Below, one piece after another: positions 1-7,979 of a stretch of DNA of 64,000 nucleotides. Source of the DNA: Litoribacterium kuwaitense. Its GTDB lineage: Bacteria; Bacillota; Bacilli; Bacillales; DSM-28697. Location of the stretch: NCBI RefSeq assembly GCF_011058155.1, contig NZ_JAALFC010000013.1:1-64000 (forward strand), given 5' to 3'. The notes under the pieces were generated by a model. That model was not told the DNA's origin. It did not search any database and saw only the letters and a program-made list of their open reading frames with translations. Made by a program: the position numbers and the translations under genes. How positions within the stretch are numbered: the first letter of the stretch is position 1; each line of letters begins with the position of its first letter.

Positions 1-108
1 TTCCAACACTTCCAATCTATCTCTGTCGAGTTAGATTATCAGTGAAAACTGGGGAATTTTAAACCGTTATTATTGAGGATTTTAACACCGATATTCACAC
101 AAGCTTTC

Positions 109-293
109 TTATATTTTTTCTACATAAGATTTGCTGTCTATTCCCTCACTATACGCTACATACCTACTTTCCTCATCAGCAGCTTTCACAACAAATGCTT
201 GAAGCTCTGACCATTTTTTCGTCTAAAGTCAATGGGAAAGTCTCAAACACAGCGTCGATTTGCAACAAGTCGATCTAACAGTTTTCCTTTCAT
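109..293 (-). pseudogene. decayed coding fragment
   Basis: No intact gene lies in the first 479 bases. On the minus strand, two peptide stretches in different frames read like one former protein. One runs IDLLQIDAVFETFPLTLDEK; the other continues as KKWSELQAFVVKAADEESR and ends in VEKI at a TAA at 109-111. An ATG at 291-293 could be its old start, but no ribosome site precedes it. I do not recognise the family. The frame changes suggest a decayed gene, and chance cannot be excluded. Nothing else was seen in 294-479 apart from the region just before splA. Confidence 0.3.
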
Positions 294-479
294 GTAGCAT
301 CCATCCTGTTCTAAAATTCTTTAATATCAATCCCAATACACCAATACAGACTGTCCGTAGACAATATTCCTCTATTGTAAAGTACATCAGCTAGTGTCTT
401 TTTATATAGGGATTATTTCCCAAAACAATGGACTTATATTATGTTGCGAAGGAGAACATGCTACTCATAAAAAGGACTG

Positions 480-737
480 ATGATCATTAACATATCTCAG
501 CTATCTGAAGGTGATGTCGTCTATGTTGTCTATCGAAACCCACACGCGCAAAGCGTCGCTACGATTCAGGAAGCGCATATCACCGAACACCCCGATCAAC
601 CGGGTGAACTAAGCCTTTTTCTTCTGGAAAGCTATTATCCGCTCGATCGTGATTACGCCATGTATACGAGCTATGAAGAAGCTGTTGCAGCCTATACGCA
701 TTATTTTGAAGTAGACGAGGATGTTTTTTATGGTTAA
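480..737 (+). CDS. splA: SplA, regulator of spore photoproduct lyase
   Basis: A small soluble protein of 85 residues resembling Bacillus subtilis SplA, the regulator encoded just upstream of splB. The N-terminal GDVVYVVYRNPHAQSVA stretch and the acidic C-terminus are the recognisable parts. The ATG at 480 is the only usable start, because an in-frame TAA lies at 468-470; AAAGGA at 471-476 is rather close to it. A stronger AAGGAGA at 449-455 precedes an overlapping ten-codon reading frame (458-490) in another frame, which could couple translation into splA. The splA stop lies inside the splB start region. Identification rests on family resemblance and on the neighbouring splB. Confidence 0.86.
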   Translation: MIINISQLSEGDVVYVVYRNPHAQSVATIQEAHITEHPDQPGELSLFLLESYYPLDRDYAMYTSYEEAVAAYTHYFEVDEDVFYG

Positions 738-1758
738 GCCCTTTATGCCACAGCTCGTTTATATTGAGCCCCGCGCAATGGAGTTCCCCCTAGGCAGACA
801 GCTCTATGAGAAATTTGACAAGCTAGGCGTTGAAATTCGTAAAACGACGTCACACAATCAAGTACGGAATATTCCTGGAGACAATCACCAGCAAAAATAT
901 CGCAATGCTAAATCAACACTCGTCATCGGTCTCCGCAAAACATTAAAGTTTGATACATCAAAGCCGTCAGCCGAATATGCGATTCCTTTAGCGACCGGAT
1001 GTATGGGACATTGCCATTATTGTTATTTACAAACGACAATGGGAAGCAAGCCTTACATTCGAACGTACGTCAATACGGAAGAGATTTTTGCTGCTGCCGA
1101 TCAATACATGGAGGAACGCTCTCCGGAGCCGACGCGCTTTGAAGCCTCATGCACGTCTGATATCGTCGGCATCGATCATTTGACGCATACATTGAAAAAA
1201 ACAATCGAACATATCGGTCAAACAAAGCACGGATTATTACGCTTTGTCACTAAGTTTCATCATGTCGATCATTTACTGGACGCAGAACACAATGGCCGCA
1301 CACGCTTTCGCTTCAGTTTAAATGATGATTATGTGATTAAGTTTCTTGAACCAGGAACGTCACGGCTTGATCAGAGAATTGAAGCGGCAGCGAAGGTTGC
1401 TAAAGCCGGATATCCTCTTGGATTTATTATCGCACCAATCTATTTACACGATGGCTGGCGTGAAGGCTATGAGACACTCTTTAAAAAGTTAGCGGAAAAA
1501 CTTCCAAACGAAGCTCTGGATAATTTAACTTTTGAACTCATCCAGCACCGTTTTACGAAGCCTGCCAAGCGTGTCATACAAGAAAACTACCCAATGACAA
1601 AGCTCGAATTAGATGAGGAAAAAAGAAAATATAAGTGGGGCAGATACGGAATCGGGAAGTATGTTTACCAAACCGAGGAGCAAGAAGAAATAAAAGATGT
1701 ATTTCAAATGTATATTGACCGTTACTTTCCTGAATCTCATATCGAATACTTTACTTGA
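730..1758 (+). CDS. splB: spore photoproduct lyase SplB
   Basis: Radical-SAM DNA repair enzyme that reverts the thymine dimer of UV-treated spores (spore photoproduct) to two thymines during germination. The cluster motif CMGHCHYC places the three iron-sulfur ligands at C91, C95 and C98, and C141 sits in EASCTSD, matching the hydrogen-donor cysteine of the B. subtilis enzyme. Starting at the ATG at 730 gives 342 residues, the usual family length; the GAGG at 717-720 is well spaced for it. An in-frame ATG at 721 would add three residues. The gene overlaps splA by 8 nt, so the two are translationally coupled. In B. subtilis the pair is transcribed in the forespore by sigma-G; I could not find a convincing sigma-G site here. 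Confidence 0.97.
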   Translation: MVKPFMPQLVYIEPRAMEFPLGRQLYEKFDKLGVEIRKTTSHNQVRNIPGDNHQQKYRNAKSTLVIGLRKTLKFDTSKPSAEYAIPLATGCMGHCHYCYLQTTMGSKPYIRTYVNTEEIFAAADQYMEERSPEPTRFEASCTSDIVGIDHLTHTLKKTIEHIGQTKHGLLRFVTKFHHVDHLLDAEHNGRTRFRFSLNDDYVIKFLEPGTSRLDQRIEAAAKVAKAGYPLGFIIAPIYLHDGWREGYETLFKKLAEKLPNEALDNLTFELIQHRFTKPAKRVIQENYPMTKLELDEEKRKYKWGRYGIGKYVYQTEEQEEIKDVFQMYIDRYFPESHIEYFT

Positions 1759-1840
1759 TGCCGTTTCTATCTGAAGGTATGACTGACGAACCCTTTGAAA
1801 AAGTTCGTTCAATCATGCCTCTTTTTTTAAACAAAATAGA

Positions 1841-1866
1841 CAGTAGCTTTAACATCCAAGCTACTG
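1841..1866. terminator. bidirectional terminator between splB and bdbC
   Basis: CAGTAGCTT and AAGCTACTG form a 9-bp perfect stem with an 8-nt loop between the convergent ends of splB and bdbC. A T-rich tail follows on the minus strand (TCTATTTTGTTT) and an AT-rich one on the plus strand. It probably serves bdbC and perhaps splB. Confidence 0.6.
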
Positions 1867-1877
1867 CAAATATAAAA

Positions 1878-2297
1878 TTATTTTTTTGTTCGCATCACAA
1901 ACAGTAATATCGTAATGAGTGTAAAAGCAATGAACGCGAGAAACGGAATCGTCACAAAGCCGAACCAATGAATGTATTGAATATTACAAGGGACGCCACC
2001 AGTACATGGTGTCAATGGTCCAAACCCTGGCACTTTTTGCGTAGCATAATGGTAGCTGGACACGCCCATACCTATCATTGAGAAAGGCAGAGCGTACCTT
2101 TTAATATGCCAATCCCCTACATATGCGGCAATTCCTAATATAATCGCTAATGGATACATTAATATCCGTTGATACCAACAATATTCACACGGAACAAACT
2201 CTTTAATTTCGCTAAAGTAGAGGCTGCCGAGTGTAGCGATCAGAGCAACAACCCAAGCAACATATAGCAACAAAGGATTGAAACGTTCTGTTGACAT
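1878..2297 (-). CDS. bdbC: BdbC, DsbB-like thiol oxidoreductase
   Basis: Integral membrane protein of the DsbB/BdbC family, 139 residues (B. subtilis BdbC has 138). It re-oxidises the extracytoplasmic thiol oxidase BdbD and passes the electrons to quinone. The two redox cysteine pairs are visible: CEYC at 37-40 and C98/C104 in PCTGGVPC. Four hydrophobic segments are evident. It starts 2 nt after the bdbD stop, with GGAGGAG inside the end of bdbD, so bdbDC is one transcription unit. The pair makes disulfides in exported proteins, in B. subtilis including competence and secreted factors. Confidence 0.94.
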   Translation of the reverse strand: MSTERFNPLLLYVAWVVALIATLGSLYFSEIKEFVPCEYCWYQRILMYPLAIILGIAAYVGDWHIKRYALPFSMIGMGVSSYHYATQKVPGFGPLTPCTGGVPCNIQYIHWFGFVTIPFLAFIAFTLITILLFVMRTKK

Positions 2298-2299
2298 AC

Positions 2300-2962
2300 T
2301 TACTCCTCCATCTCGATTAGCTTGACGAGATGCTCATATTCAAAAGGATTGTTTAGCTGATGCTCATTGACCATGATGGTTGGGGTTTTAGTGACATTAA
2401 ATTGCTCAAGCACAGCTTGATCAATCGCGACTTGCTCTTTATACGTCGCATTTGTCATATCCTCTTGAAGCTGATCTACGTCAATTCCGACCTCTAACGA
2501 AGCTGCCATCTGTAAAAGAGCGTCTTCTGTCACCCAAGGTTGATCGTGCTGCTGCGTTTGTGGCTGATTGCGGTAAATTTCCTTATGGTAAGGCCAAAAG
2601 GCGTCTTGATTTTGCTGCCATACCGCCTCACTGGCAAGCGAAGCTAGTACGGATTCCTCACCGTGAAAAGGCGTATTAATATGAATAAACTTCACTTTTC
2701 CTGTATCAATATACTCTTCTTTTAATAAAGGAAAAATCGATTGATCCCAAGCCTTACATGAAGGGCACTTATAATCAGCAAATTCGACGACTGTCACCGG
2801 TGCTTCGGAATCACCTAATACGGGCTGACCTTCAATTGAAGGAGGCGCATCAAACGTCTTCGCTATATCCCCACCGCTGGACATATTATTAGCGACAACG
2901 ATAAAACCGATCGCTACAGCGGCAATGATGACCGTCATTAAAACAAGATACTTATTTTTCAT
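2300..2962 (-). CDS. bdbD: BdbD, extracytoplasmic thiol:disulfide oxidase
   Basis: DsbA-like oxidase anchored by one N-terminal membrane segment (about residues 5-25), 220 residues, close to B. subtilis BdbD. The active site is CPSC at 66-69, at the start of the first helix of the thioredoxin fold, and the cis-proline loop is TKTP ending at P194. A helical insertion lies between them. It donates disulfides to exported proteins and is re-oxidised by BdbC, encoded immediately downstream. The ATG at 2962 puts the signal anchor at the very N-terminus, as expected for the family. Confidence 0.93.
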   Translation of the reverse strand: MKNKYLVLMTVIIAAVAIGFIVVANNMSSGGDIAKTFDAPPSIEGQPVLGDSEAPVTVVEFADYKCPSCKAWDQSIFPLLKEEYIDTGKVKFIHINTPFHGEESVLASLASEAVWQQNQDAFWPYHKEIYRNQPQTQQHDQPWVTEDALLQMAASLEVGIDVDQLQEDMTNATYKEQVAIDQAVLEQFNVTKTPTIMVNEHQLNNPFEYEHLVKLIEMEE

Positions 2963-3088
2963 CTGTCTAAACCTACTTCCATTTTGGAGTACACCGTCAT
3001 TTATCTATGTTCTCAACTTTTACGTAAGAAATTATATAACGGCTATACGCAAAATGCCAGTTTCGAAAGATTATTTTGACAACAACAT

Positions 3089-4036
3089 CTACAACCATTC
3101 CTTAATAAATGCAATCGTTTCAGCAATATGAGTGACTGACCCCGGAGCGTCATGACCCGAATAAGGGAACACCTTTAGCTCCTTCTCACTCGTAACACGA
3201 TTATAAACGCCAAATATCGGCTGCGGTGGACAAACAAAGTCACGCATGGCAGCTGACATCCGAATCGGCGCCGTTATTCGCTCTGACAGGTTGACATGAT
3301 CGACATAAGCCAATGTTTGAAAAACCTGTTCGACGTGTTCGGGGTTTCGCGCCATAAAGCGCTCAACAATCTGAAGAGAACCTTCCATTTTTTGATGAAT
3401 GGCTAAAGGTACGTCACAAAGATTCGGCACATCGGACACAACAACGGACGGACGTTGATCAAGCGCCGCCACCCCAAGAACAATGCCGCCGCCCATACTT
3501 CCACCAATTAAACCGATCCGCTTCTCATCGACCTCCTCAAACTGACGGACGACGTCAATCGCACGCACGCCGTCTAAAAAAACGTGGCGATAGTAATAAT
3601 TCTCAGGCGATAAAATCCCTTGCGTCACCCAGCTTCCCCCTGTTCCGTGTGGATAAAAAGCGGCATCACCACTTTCCCCATGCCCCCGCACGTCAACCGA
3701 GAGTACACCGTACCCTTCAAGCACCCAATGCGCGTATTGCGTGACCGAGCCTTTGTCACCACCATACCCATGAAAATGAATAAGGCACGGTACACGGTCT
3801 GACGTTTTCGGACGAATCCAATCGGCATGAATTGGTGTCGTATCCTCACCGTGATACACAACTTTTTCAACGAGAGCATTCGCTAGTGGATACGCTATTT
3901 TATTACGGGTCACATTTAAAGACACTTGTGCTGAAGAATGGAGTGCCTTGTCCCAAAACAGATCAAAATCGTCCGGCTTTGTTTGCTCAGGGATATACGT
4001 TTCAAATGTTGCTTTCTGCTTAACAAACTCTTTCAT
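3089..4036 (-). CDS. acetyl xylan esterase / cephalosporin-C deacetylase family hydrolase
   Basis: Alpha/beta hydrolase of the AXE1/Cah family (carbohydrate esterase family 7 type), 315 residues. These enzymes remove acetyl groups from xylo-oligosaccharides and often from cephalosporin C. The oxyanion region HFHGYGG starts at 88. The nucleophile S180 lies in GGSMGG, the acid is D266 in MRDFVCPP, and the base is H295 in SGHD. The usual RGQGGDSGD motif is replaced by RGHGESGD around 117-124, a variant that may alter the oligomer or substrate pocket. There is no signal peptide, so it should be cytoplasmic. GGGAGGG-like purines precede the ATG at 4036. It stands alone between bdbD and the ger operon. 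The true substrate cannot be told from sequence. Confidence 0.86.
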   Translation of the reverse strand: MKEFVKQKATFETYIPEQTKPDDFDLFWDKALHSSAQVSLNVTRNKIAYPLANALVEKVVYHGEDTTPIHADWIRPKTSDRVPCLIHFHGYGGDKGSVTQYAHWVLEGYGVLSVDVRGHGESGDAAFYPHGTGGSWVTQGILSPENYYYRHVFLDGVRAIDVVRQFEEVDEKRIGLIGGSMGGGIVLGVAALDQRPSVVVSDVPNLCDVPLAIHQKMEGSLQIVERFMARNPEHVEQVFQTLAYVDHVNLSERITAPIRMSAAMRDFVCPPQPIFGVYNRVTSEKELKVFPYSGHDAPGSVTHIAETIAFIKEWL

Positions 4037-4050
4037 TCAGACGCCCTCCC

Positions 4051-4081
4051 TTATGCTATGTTTTTCAACATCATAGCATAA
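4051..4081. repeat. inverted repeat upstream of the esterase gene
   Basis: TTATGCTATG (4051-4060) and CATAGCATAA (4072-4081) are perfect 10-nt arms around 11 nt, between the esterase ribosome site and the end of gerC. There is no T-tract on the minus strand, so it is more likely an operator or leader hairpin for the esterase than a terminator. Confidence 0.45.
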
Positions 4082-4108
4082 TGAAAGCATCCTATCATGA
4101 CTAGAATG

Positions 4109-5224
4109 TTAAAATCCACCCTTTGTCCCAAATTCTGTGATCGTAATTTTCACTTTAATATCGATTGGAATATGTGGGAAAATGCCTTCATCCCAGACAT
4201 CCTTCACTTTCTTCCATTCTTGATAATGATGAATTTTTGCCAACTTATGCAAATCCATCGCATCCGCTTGAAGATCTTCTTGCAGAAAAGTGGCGGTCTT
4301 CTCCATCCTCCCTTTAATTTCCTTTTCAAACTCGTTTTGTACGTCTTCTAAATACCCTTCCTCAAAAGCATTCCAGTCTTTTTCTGTCGCCCAATCCTCT
4401 GACAGCCTTGCTTTTAGCTCCACATAAAAATCAGCTTTGAAATGTCCATTTTCAAAGGTAAGCTCTGGCGTGATGTCCGTATGATGAATTTCCATCACTT
4501 GTTGGTCAGAATCGCCTTTGACGACGATCCCGTCAATCTCATTGCCGAGTAGAAAATTCAAACCGATCACTTGATAATCATCGAGGTATCCAACGACTTT
4601 TCTTGACCGCCCCTCGATGACGTAAGCACCCCCTAGCTTTTGGACACCGTCTTTGAGACGAACAGCTGGAACTGCAAATGTTTCTTCACCTTGCAATCTT
4701 GCAGATAACTGCCCGAGCGTCATAGCAGGAAGCCTTTTAATCGAATAATTGCTCGCATTTAATTTTTTTAAATGCTGGGCAGGAATAACCTGATCTAGTC
4801 CTGATGAAAGAATTTGCTGTGCCGGTTCATTCGAAATAAACACTAAACTGCTTCGTCTCGCTTCATTACTTTTAACGACTTGACTCAAATATTTATTGAC
4901 TGCTAATTTTTCTGCAAGGTCTTTATGAATGATGATCGATTCTAAATGTTTCGCATTAATCACATTGGCTTGTAAAGACTCATCTCTAATCGCCCCATGA
5001 AAGCTTGGATTTTCCTCGTGTAAGTTTATATAGGGCGACGCTTGTTGCTTCGCCTTTGTATTGATGACTTGGAAGGTCGTCATAATATCACCATCCGATT
5101 GCCCAAGGTCATACCCATAACCTATTGCCATTGAAATATCCTCAATATCTTGTGCGTCCCAGCATCCCACTAAGCTACTTAACATAATGATAAGAAAACT
5201 CATCCTCATCATTCGTTTAATCAC
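4109..5224 (-). CDS. GerC-type germinant receptor lipoprotein (first operon)
   Basis: C subunit of a GerA-family spore germinant receptor, 371 residues, a lipoprotein of the Ger(x)C family on the outer face of the spore inner membrane. A signal peptide ends in a lipobox around LSSLVGC, giving the lipid-bearing cysteine followed by the family hallmark WDAQDIEDI. The start is GTG at 5224, with AAGGAGGG six bases upstream; this GTG lies inside the end of the B gene and the two overlap by 8 nt. It is last in an A-B-C operon, the same order as B. subtilis gerA. The germinant cannot be deduced. Confidence 0.92.
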   Translation of the reverse strand: MIKRMMRMSFLIIMLSSLVGCWDAQDIEDISMAIGYGYDLGQSDGDIMTTFQVINTKAKQQASPYINLHEENPSFHGAIRDESLQANVINAKHLESIIIHKDLAEKLAVNKYLSQVVKSNEARRSSLVFISNEPAQQILSSGLDQVIPAQHLKKLNASNYSIKRLPAMTLGQLSARLQGEETFAVPAVRLKDGVQKLGGAYVIEGRSRKVVGYLDDYQVIGLNFLLGNEIDGIVVKGDSDQQVMEIHHTDITPELTFENGHFKADFYVELKARLSEDWATEKDWNAFEEGYLEDVQNEFEKEIKGRMEKTATFLQEDLQADAMDLHKLAKIHHYQEWKKVKDVWDEGIFPHIPIDIKVKITITEFGTKGGF

Positions 5225-6317
5225 GTCGAACCCTCCTTCTTATCTTATGGACCAGGAGAAGCACGATTGGAACAACAAAAGCACCATAGTAATAGCCCAT
5301 CCCGCTTAATCCCAAATACTCAAATAATTGATTGATATTCTGCGGGTAATAGGCGATGACAAGACTCAACGGGAAGACGAACAAAATGGCCTTGCGCTTC
5401 GTTGATGAGAATACTTGGGCCACAGAGTGTAAAATCATATAAAAGAGAGATGCGGTAAACGTAAAAATTTGCATGAGCCAAATGAAGATAAAGAAGATTT
5501 CAAACCGCTCAAAGAACAAACCTTCGATCTCATAAGATTGAACGAGCGAAATCGTCGGCCATGTCAAATGCTCGGTCTCTGCCATCCCGATCCCGCCAAT
5601 AACGACAATATAGATTAGGATGTAAAGAAACGCGGCAATTAAAATAGAAAGAACCCCAACTAAGCTTATTTGTTTCGTCTCCATATTCCCTGATATAAAA
5701 AGCAACATTTCAATCCCTAAAAAATACAAACCTGTACTAGGTAAAGCTTTAACAACTGGCCACGGGCCTTCCCTTAAAACCGGCATTAAATTCGTCACAT
5801 CAAAAATGCTAAAACTTAAAGCAATGATCATTAAAAGTACACAAATGGTCAGAACGAAAAACAGTAGGTACACACGACTCATGACCTGAAGGCCACTTAA
5901 CGCCAAATGGCTCGAAATGAAAGCAAACGTCACTAGAATGACAAAGAAAGGCGTCTCGTCAAGCAAGAAATAATGAATTAGCTCTCCTACAGCTCGAATT
6001 TCAAGTCCTAGAAGCGGAGTAAAGTATATGATATATCCGAGCGCTAAGAGACGAGTACCCATCTTCCCAATAATGCTTGGACTATACTCATACAGCGTTT
6101 GCTTTGGAAACGCTGCTGATAGCTTGCCAATAATGAAGTTAAACACCAACGCTAAAGGAACGGCCAGGATAAAGACAATCCAACCATCTGCAGATTGAAT
6201 TTCCTCTGTAATGCCCCTTGGGAGGGTAATCAACCCCAAAGCCAACAAAGTGGAGGCGATGACAGCCACGGATTGAGCAAAAGACAATGTACTATTGATA
6301 GTCAGCTTAGAATTCAA
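5217..6317 (-). CDS. GerB-type germinant receptor permease subunit (first operon)
   Basis: B subunit of a GerA-family receptor, about 366 residues with roughly ten membrane segments. It belongs to the spore-germination branch of the amino acid/polyamine/organocation permease superfamily and is the likely germinant-binding subunit. I place the start at TTG 6317, seven bases after AAGGGAG; a GTG at 6326 is also in frame but sits almost on top of that site. The gene lies between the A subunit (14 nt away) and the C subunit (overlapping). Confidence 0.91.
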   Translation of the reverse strand: MNSKLTINSTLSFAQSVAVIASTLLALGLITLPRGITEEIQSADGWIVFILAVPLALVFNFIIGKLSAAFPKQTLYEYSPSIIGKMGTRLLALGYIIYFTPLLGLEIRAVGELIHYFLLDETPFFVILVTFAFISSHLALSGLQVMSRVYLLFFVLTICVLLMIIALSFSIFDVTNLMPVLREGPWPVVKALPSTGLYFLGIEMLLFISGNMETKQISLVGVLSILIAAFLYILIYIVVIGGIGMAETEHLTWPTISLVQSYEIEGLFFERFEIFFIFIWLMQIFTFTASLFYMILHSVAQVFSSTKRKAILFVFPLSLVIAYYPQNINQLFEYLGLSGMGYYYGAFVVPIVLLLVHKIRRRVRRD

Positions 6318-6331
6318 AGTGATCACTCCCT

Positions 6332-7795
6332 TTAACGCTGGCGTCGATCATCTAACGGGCGAAAAATCCGGCTGCGATTCTTTTGAAATTGAATGGGTAG
6401 ACGGATTAGTAAATCCTTCCACTCACTTTTGGTCATAGGGACGACAGGGGTATAGTAATGGACACCGAAGCTGTTTAGCTTCATCAAATGAATCACCATG
6501 CAAACGATAAATAAAAAGACGCCATAAATGCCGAGCACGCTGGCCGCAATCATTGCAATAAAGCGGAGAATTCGAAACGACACACCGATTTCGTATTTAG
6601 GCACTGTAAACGAAGCAATGGCGGTGATGGCAACGATAATAATCATAATCGGACTGACTATTTTCGCCTCAACGGCTGCCTGTCCAATGATGACCCCACC
6701 AACGAGGCCAATCGTTTGACCAATAGGGCGGGGCAAACGGAGCCCTGCTTCGCGCAAAAGCTCGATGGTGACCTCCATAATTAATGCCTCGACAAAAGCT
6801 GGAAAAGGCACTTCCTCCCTGGATATTGCGATTGAAATCGCCAGTCCCGTGGGCAAGAGTCCTGTATGAAATGACACTAACGAAATATATAATGCCGGTA
6901 AAAAAAGCGTAAACAATACAGCCACATATCTCAGAACTCTCAGCAAAGAACCCGGTAACCAACGAGAGAAATAATCATCAGGGGTTTTTAAAAAATCGTG
7001 AAATGTAGAAGGGACAATTAATGCGTATGGTGAGCCATCTAATAAATACGCCACACGCCCATCCAACAGTCCAGCGATCACGCGATCCGGTCGCTCTGTA
7101 TTTTGGATTTGGGGAAAAGGCGAACGCCAATCATCCTCGACAAACTGCTCAAGCATCCCTGCATCGCTCACATCATCGATGTCGATTTTGTCTAATCGTG
7201 CCTGAGCTTCCTTGACAATGGACGGATTCGCTAGTTCTTTGTAATAAACAATGGCGACCTTTTTTTGATTGCGCACGCCAACCGTACTCTCTTCAACGAC
7301 TAAACGCGGATCATTGGCACGCTGTCTTAAAATCGTTGTGTTTGCTTTAAGAGATTCTAAAAAGCCGATTCGAGGACCACGCACAACCATTTCTGTCATC
7401 GGCTCTTCAACTGACCGTTCGATTCGCTTGTCAAGGTGGACAAGAAAGACATCGGTGATACCGTCTACAAATAAAAGTGTGACTCCTTTAAATAATGCTC
7501 GCACCGCTGCCTTCTTCGATTGTGCAGCTTCGAGACTCGTCACATTGACATGGTCGCGAATGTTGTCATGGCTAACTGGCTCACTAATCGCCATCATCCG
7601 TTGTAACACAGTGCGATCAACCTCTTTGCTGTCCGCAAGCCCATTTAAATAGAGTACTGCTGCCTTCTGGTGCCCTTGAATACTAAAATGACGTATCATT
7701 ATATCCGCATTATCGTCAATATACTCTTGAAACACTGCGATGTTCGTATCAATCTCTTGTGAAAACACAGGTTCTGGCGACTGTTGGCTGTCCAT
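6332..7795 (-). CDS. GerA-type germinant receptor A subunit (first operon)
   Basis: A subunit of a GerA-family receptor (Pfam GerA), 487 residues from the ATG at 7795. A large hydrophilic N-terminal half contains the family motif VRGPRIGFLE, and a C-terminal half holds about five membrane segments and the GLRLPRPIGQTIGLVGG stretch. AAGGGAGGGG precedes this ATG at proper spacing; an upstream in-frame TTG (7819) would absorb that ribosome site and is rejected. First gene of the operon, preceded by a sigma-G-like promoter at 7821-7850. A second receptor is encoded at 25547-29206, so the spores probably sense at least two germinants. Confidence 0.94.
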   Translation of the reverse strand: MDSQQSPEPVFSQEIDTNIAVFQEYIDDNADIMIRHFSIQGHQKAAVLYLNGLADSKEVDRTVLQRMMAISEPVSHDNIRDHVNVTSLEAAQSKKAAVRALFKGVTLLFVDGITDVFLVHLDKRIERSVEEPMTEMVVRGPRIGFLESLKANTTILRQRANDPRLVVEESTVGVRNQKKVAIVYYKELANPSIVKEAQARLDKIDIDDVSDAGMLEQFVEDDWRSPFPQIQNTERPDRVIAGLLDGRVAYLLDGSPYALIVPSTFHDFLKTPDDYFSRWLPGSLLRVLRYVAVLFTLFLPALYISLVSFHTGLLPTGLAISIAISREEVPFPAFVEALIMEVTIELLREAGLRLPRPIGQTIGLVGGVIIGQAAVEAKIVSPIMIIIVAITAIASFTVPKYEIGVSFRILRFIAMIAASVLGIYGVFLFIVCMVIHLMKLNSFGVHYYTPVVPMTKSEWKDLLIRLPIQFQKNRSRIFRPLDDRRQR

Positions 7796-7820
7796 CCGAC
7801 TCCCCTCCCTTCTTGACAAC

Positions 7821-7850
7821 TAATATGTCCACCCTCATTCGACTTTATGT
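7821..7850 (-). promoter_or_regulatory. sigma-G-like promoter of the first ger operon
   Basis: On the minus strand ACATA (7850-7846), an 18-nt spacer, then CATATTA (7827-7821). The -10 fits the forespore sigma-G consensus CATNHTA exactly, and the -35 fits GNATR at four of five positions. Transcription would start about 18 nt before the A-subunit ATG. Germinant receptor operons in Bacillus are sigma-G dependent. Confidence 0.5.
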
Positions 7851-7923
7851 GACTTAAAAGGAAAATGACAGATGGTTGGTAAGCACTTCGTGACTCACAT
7901 CATTTTCACTAAAAATGTGTCAT

Positions 7924-7966
7924 AAAAAAAGTGCCAACAAAGCCTTTTCCGGGCTTTCTTGACACT
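7924..7966 (-). terminator. Rho-independent terminator after the ABC-F gene
   Basis: On the minus strand AGTGTCAAGAAAGCC pairs with GGCTTTGTTGGCACT (one mismatch), followed by seven T. It lies 14 nt after the stop of the ABC-F gene at 7980 and separates it from the ger operon. Confidence 0.85.
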
Positions 7967-7979
7967 ATGAATTTACTTC

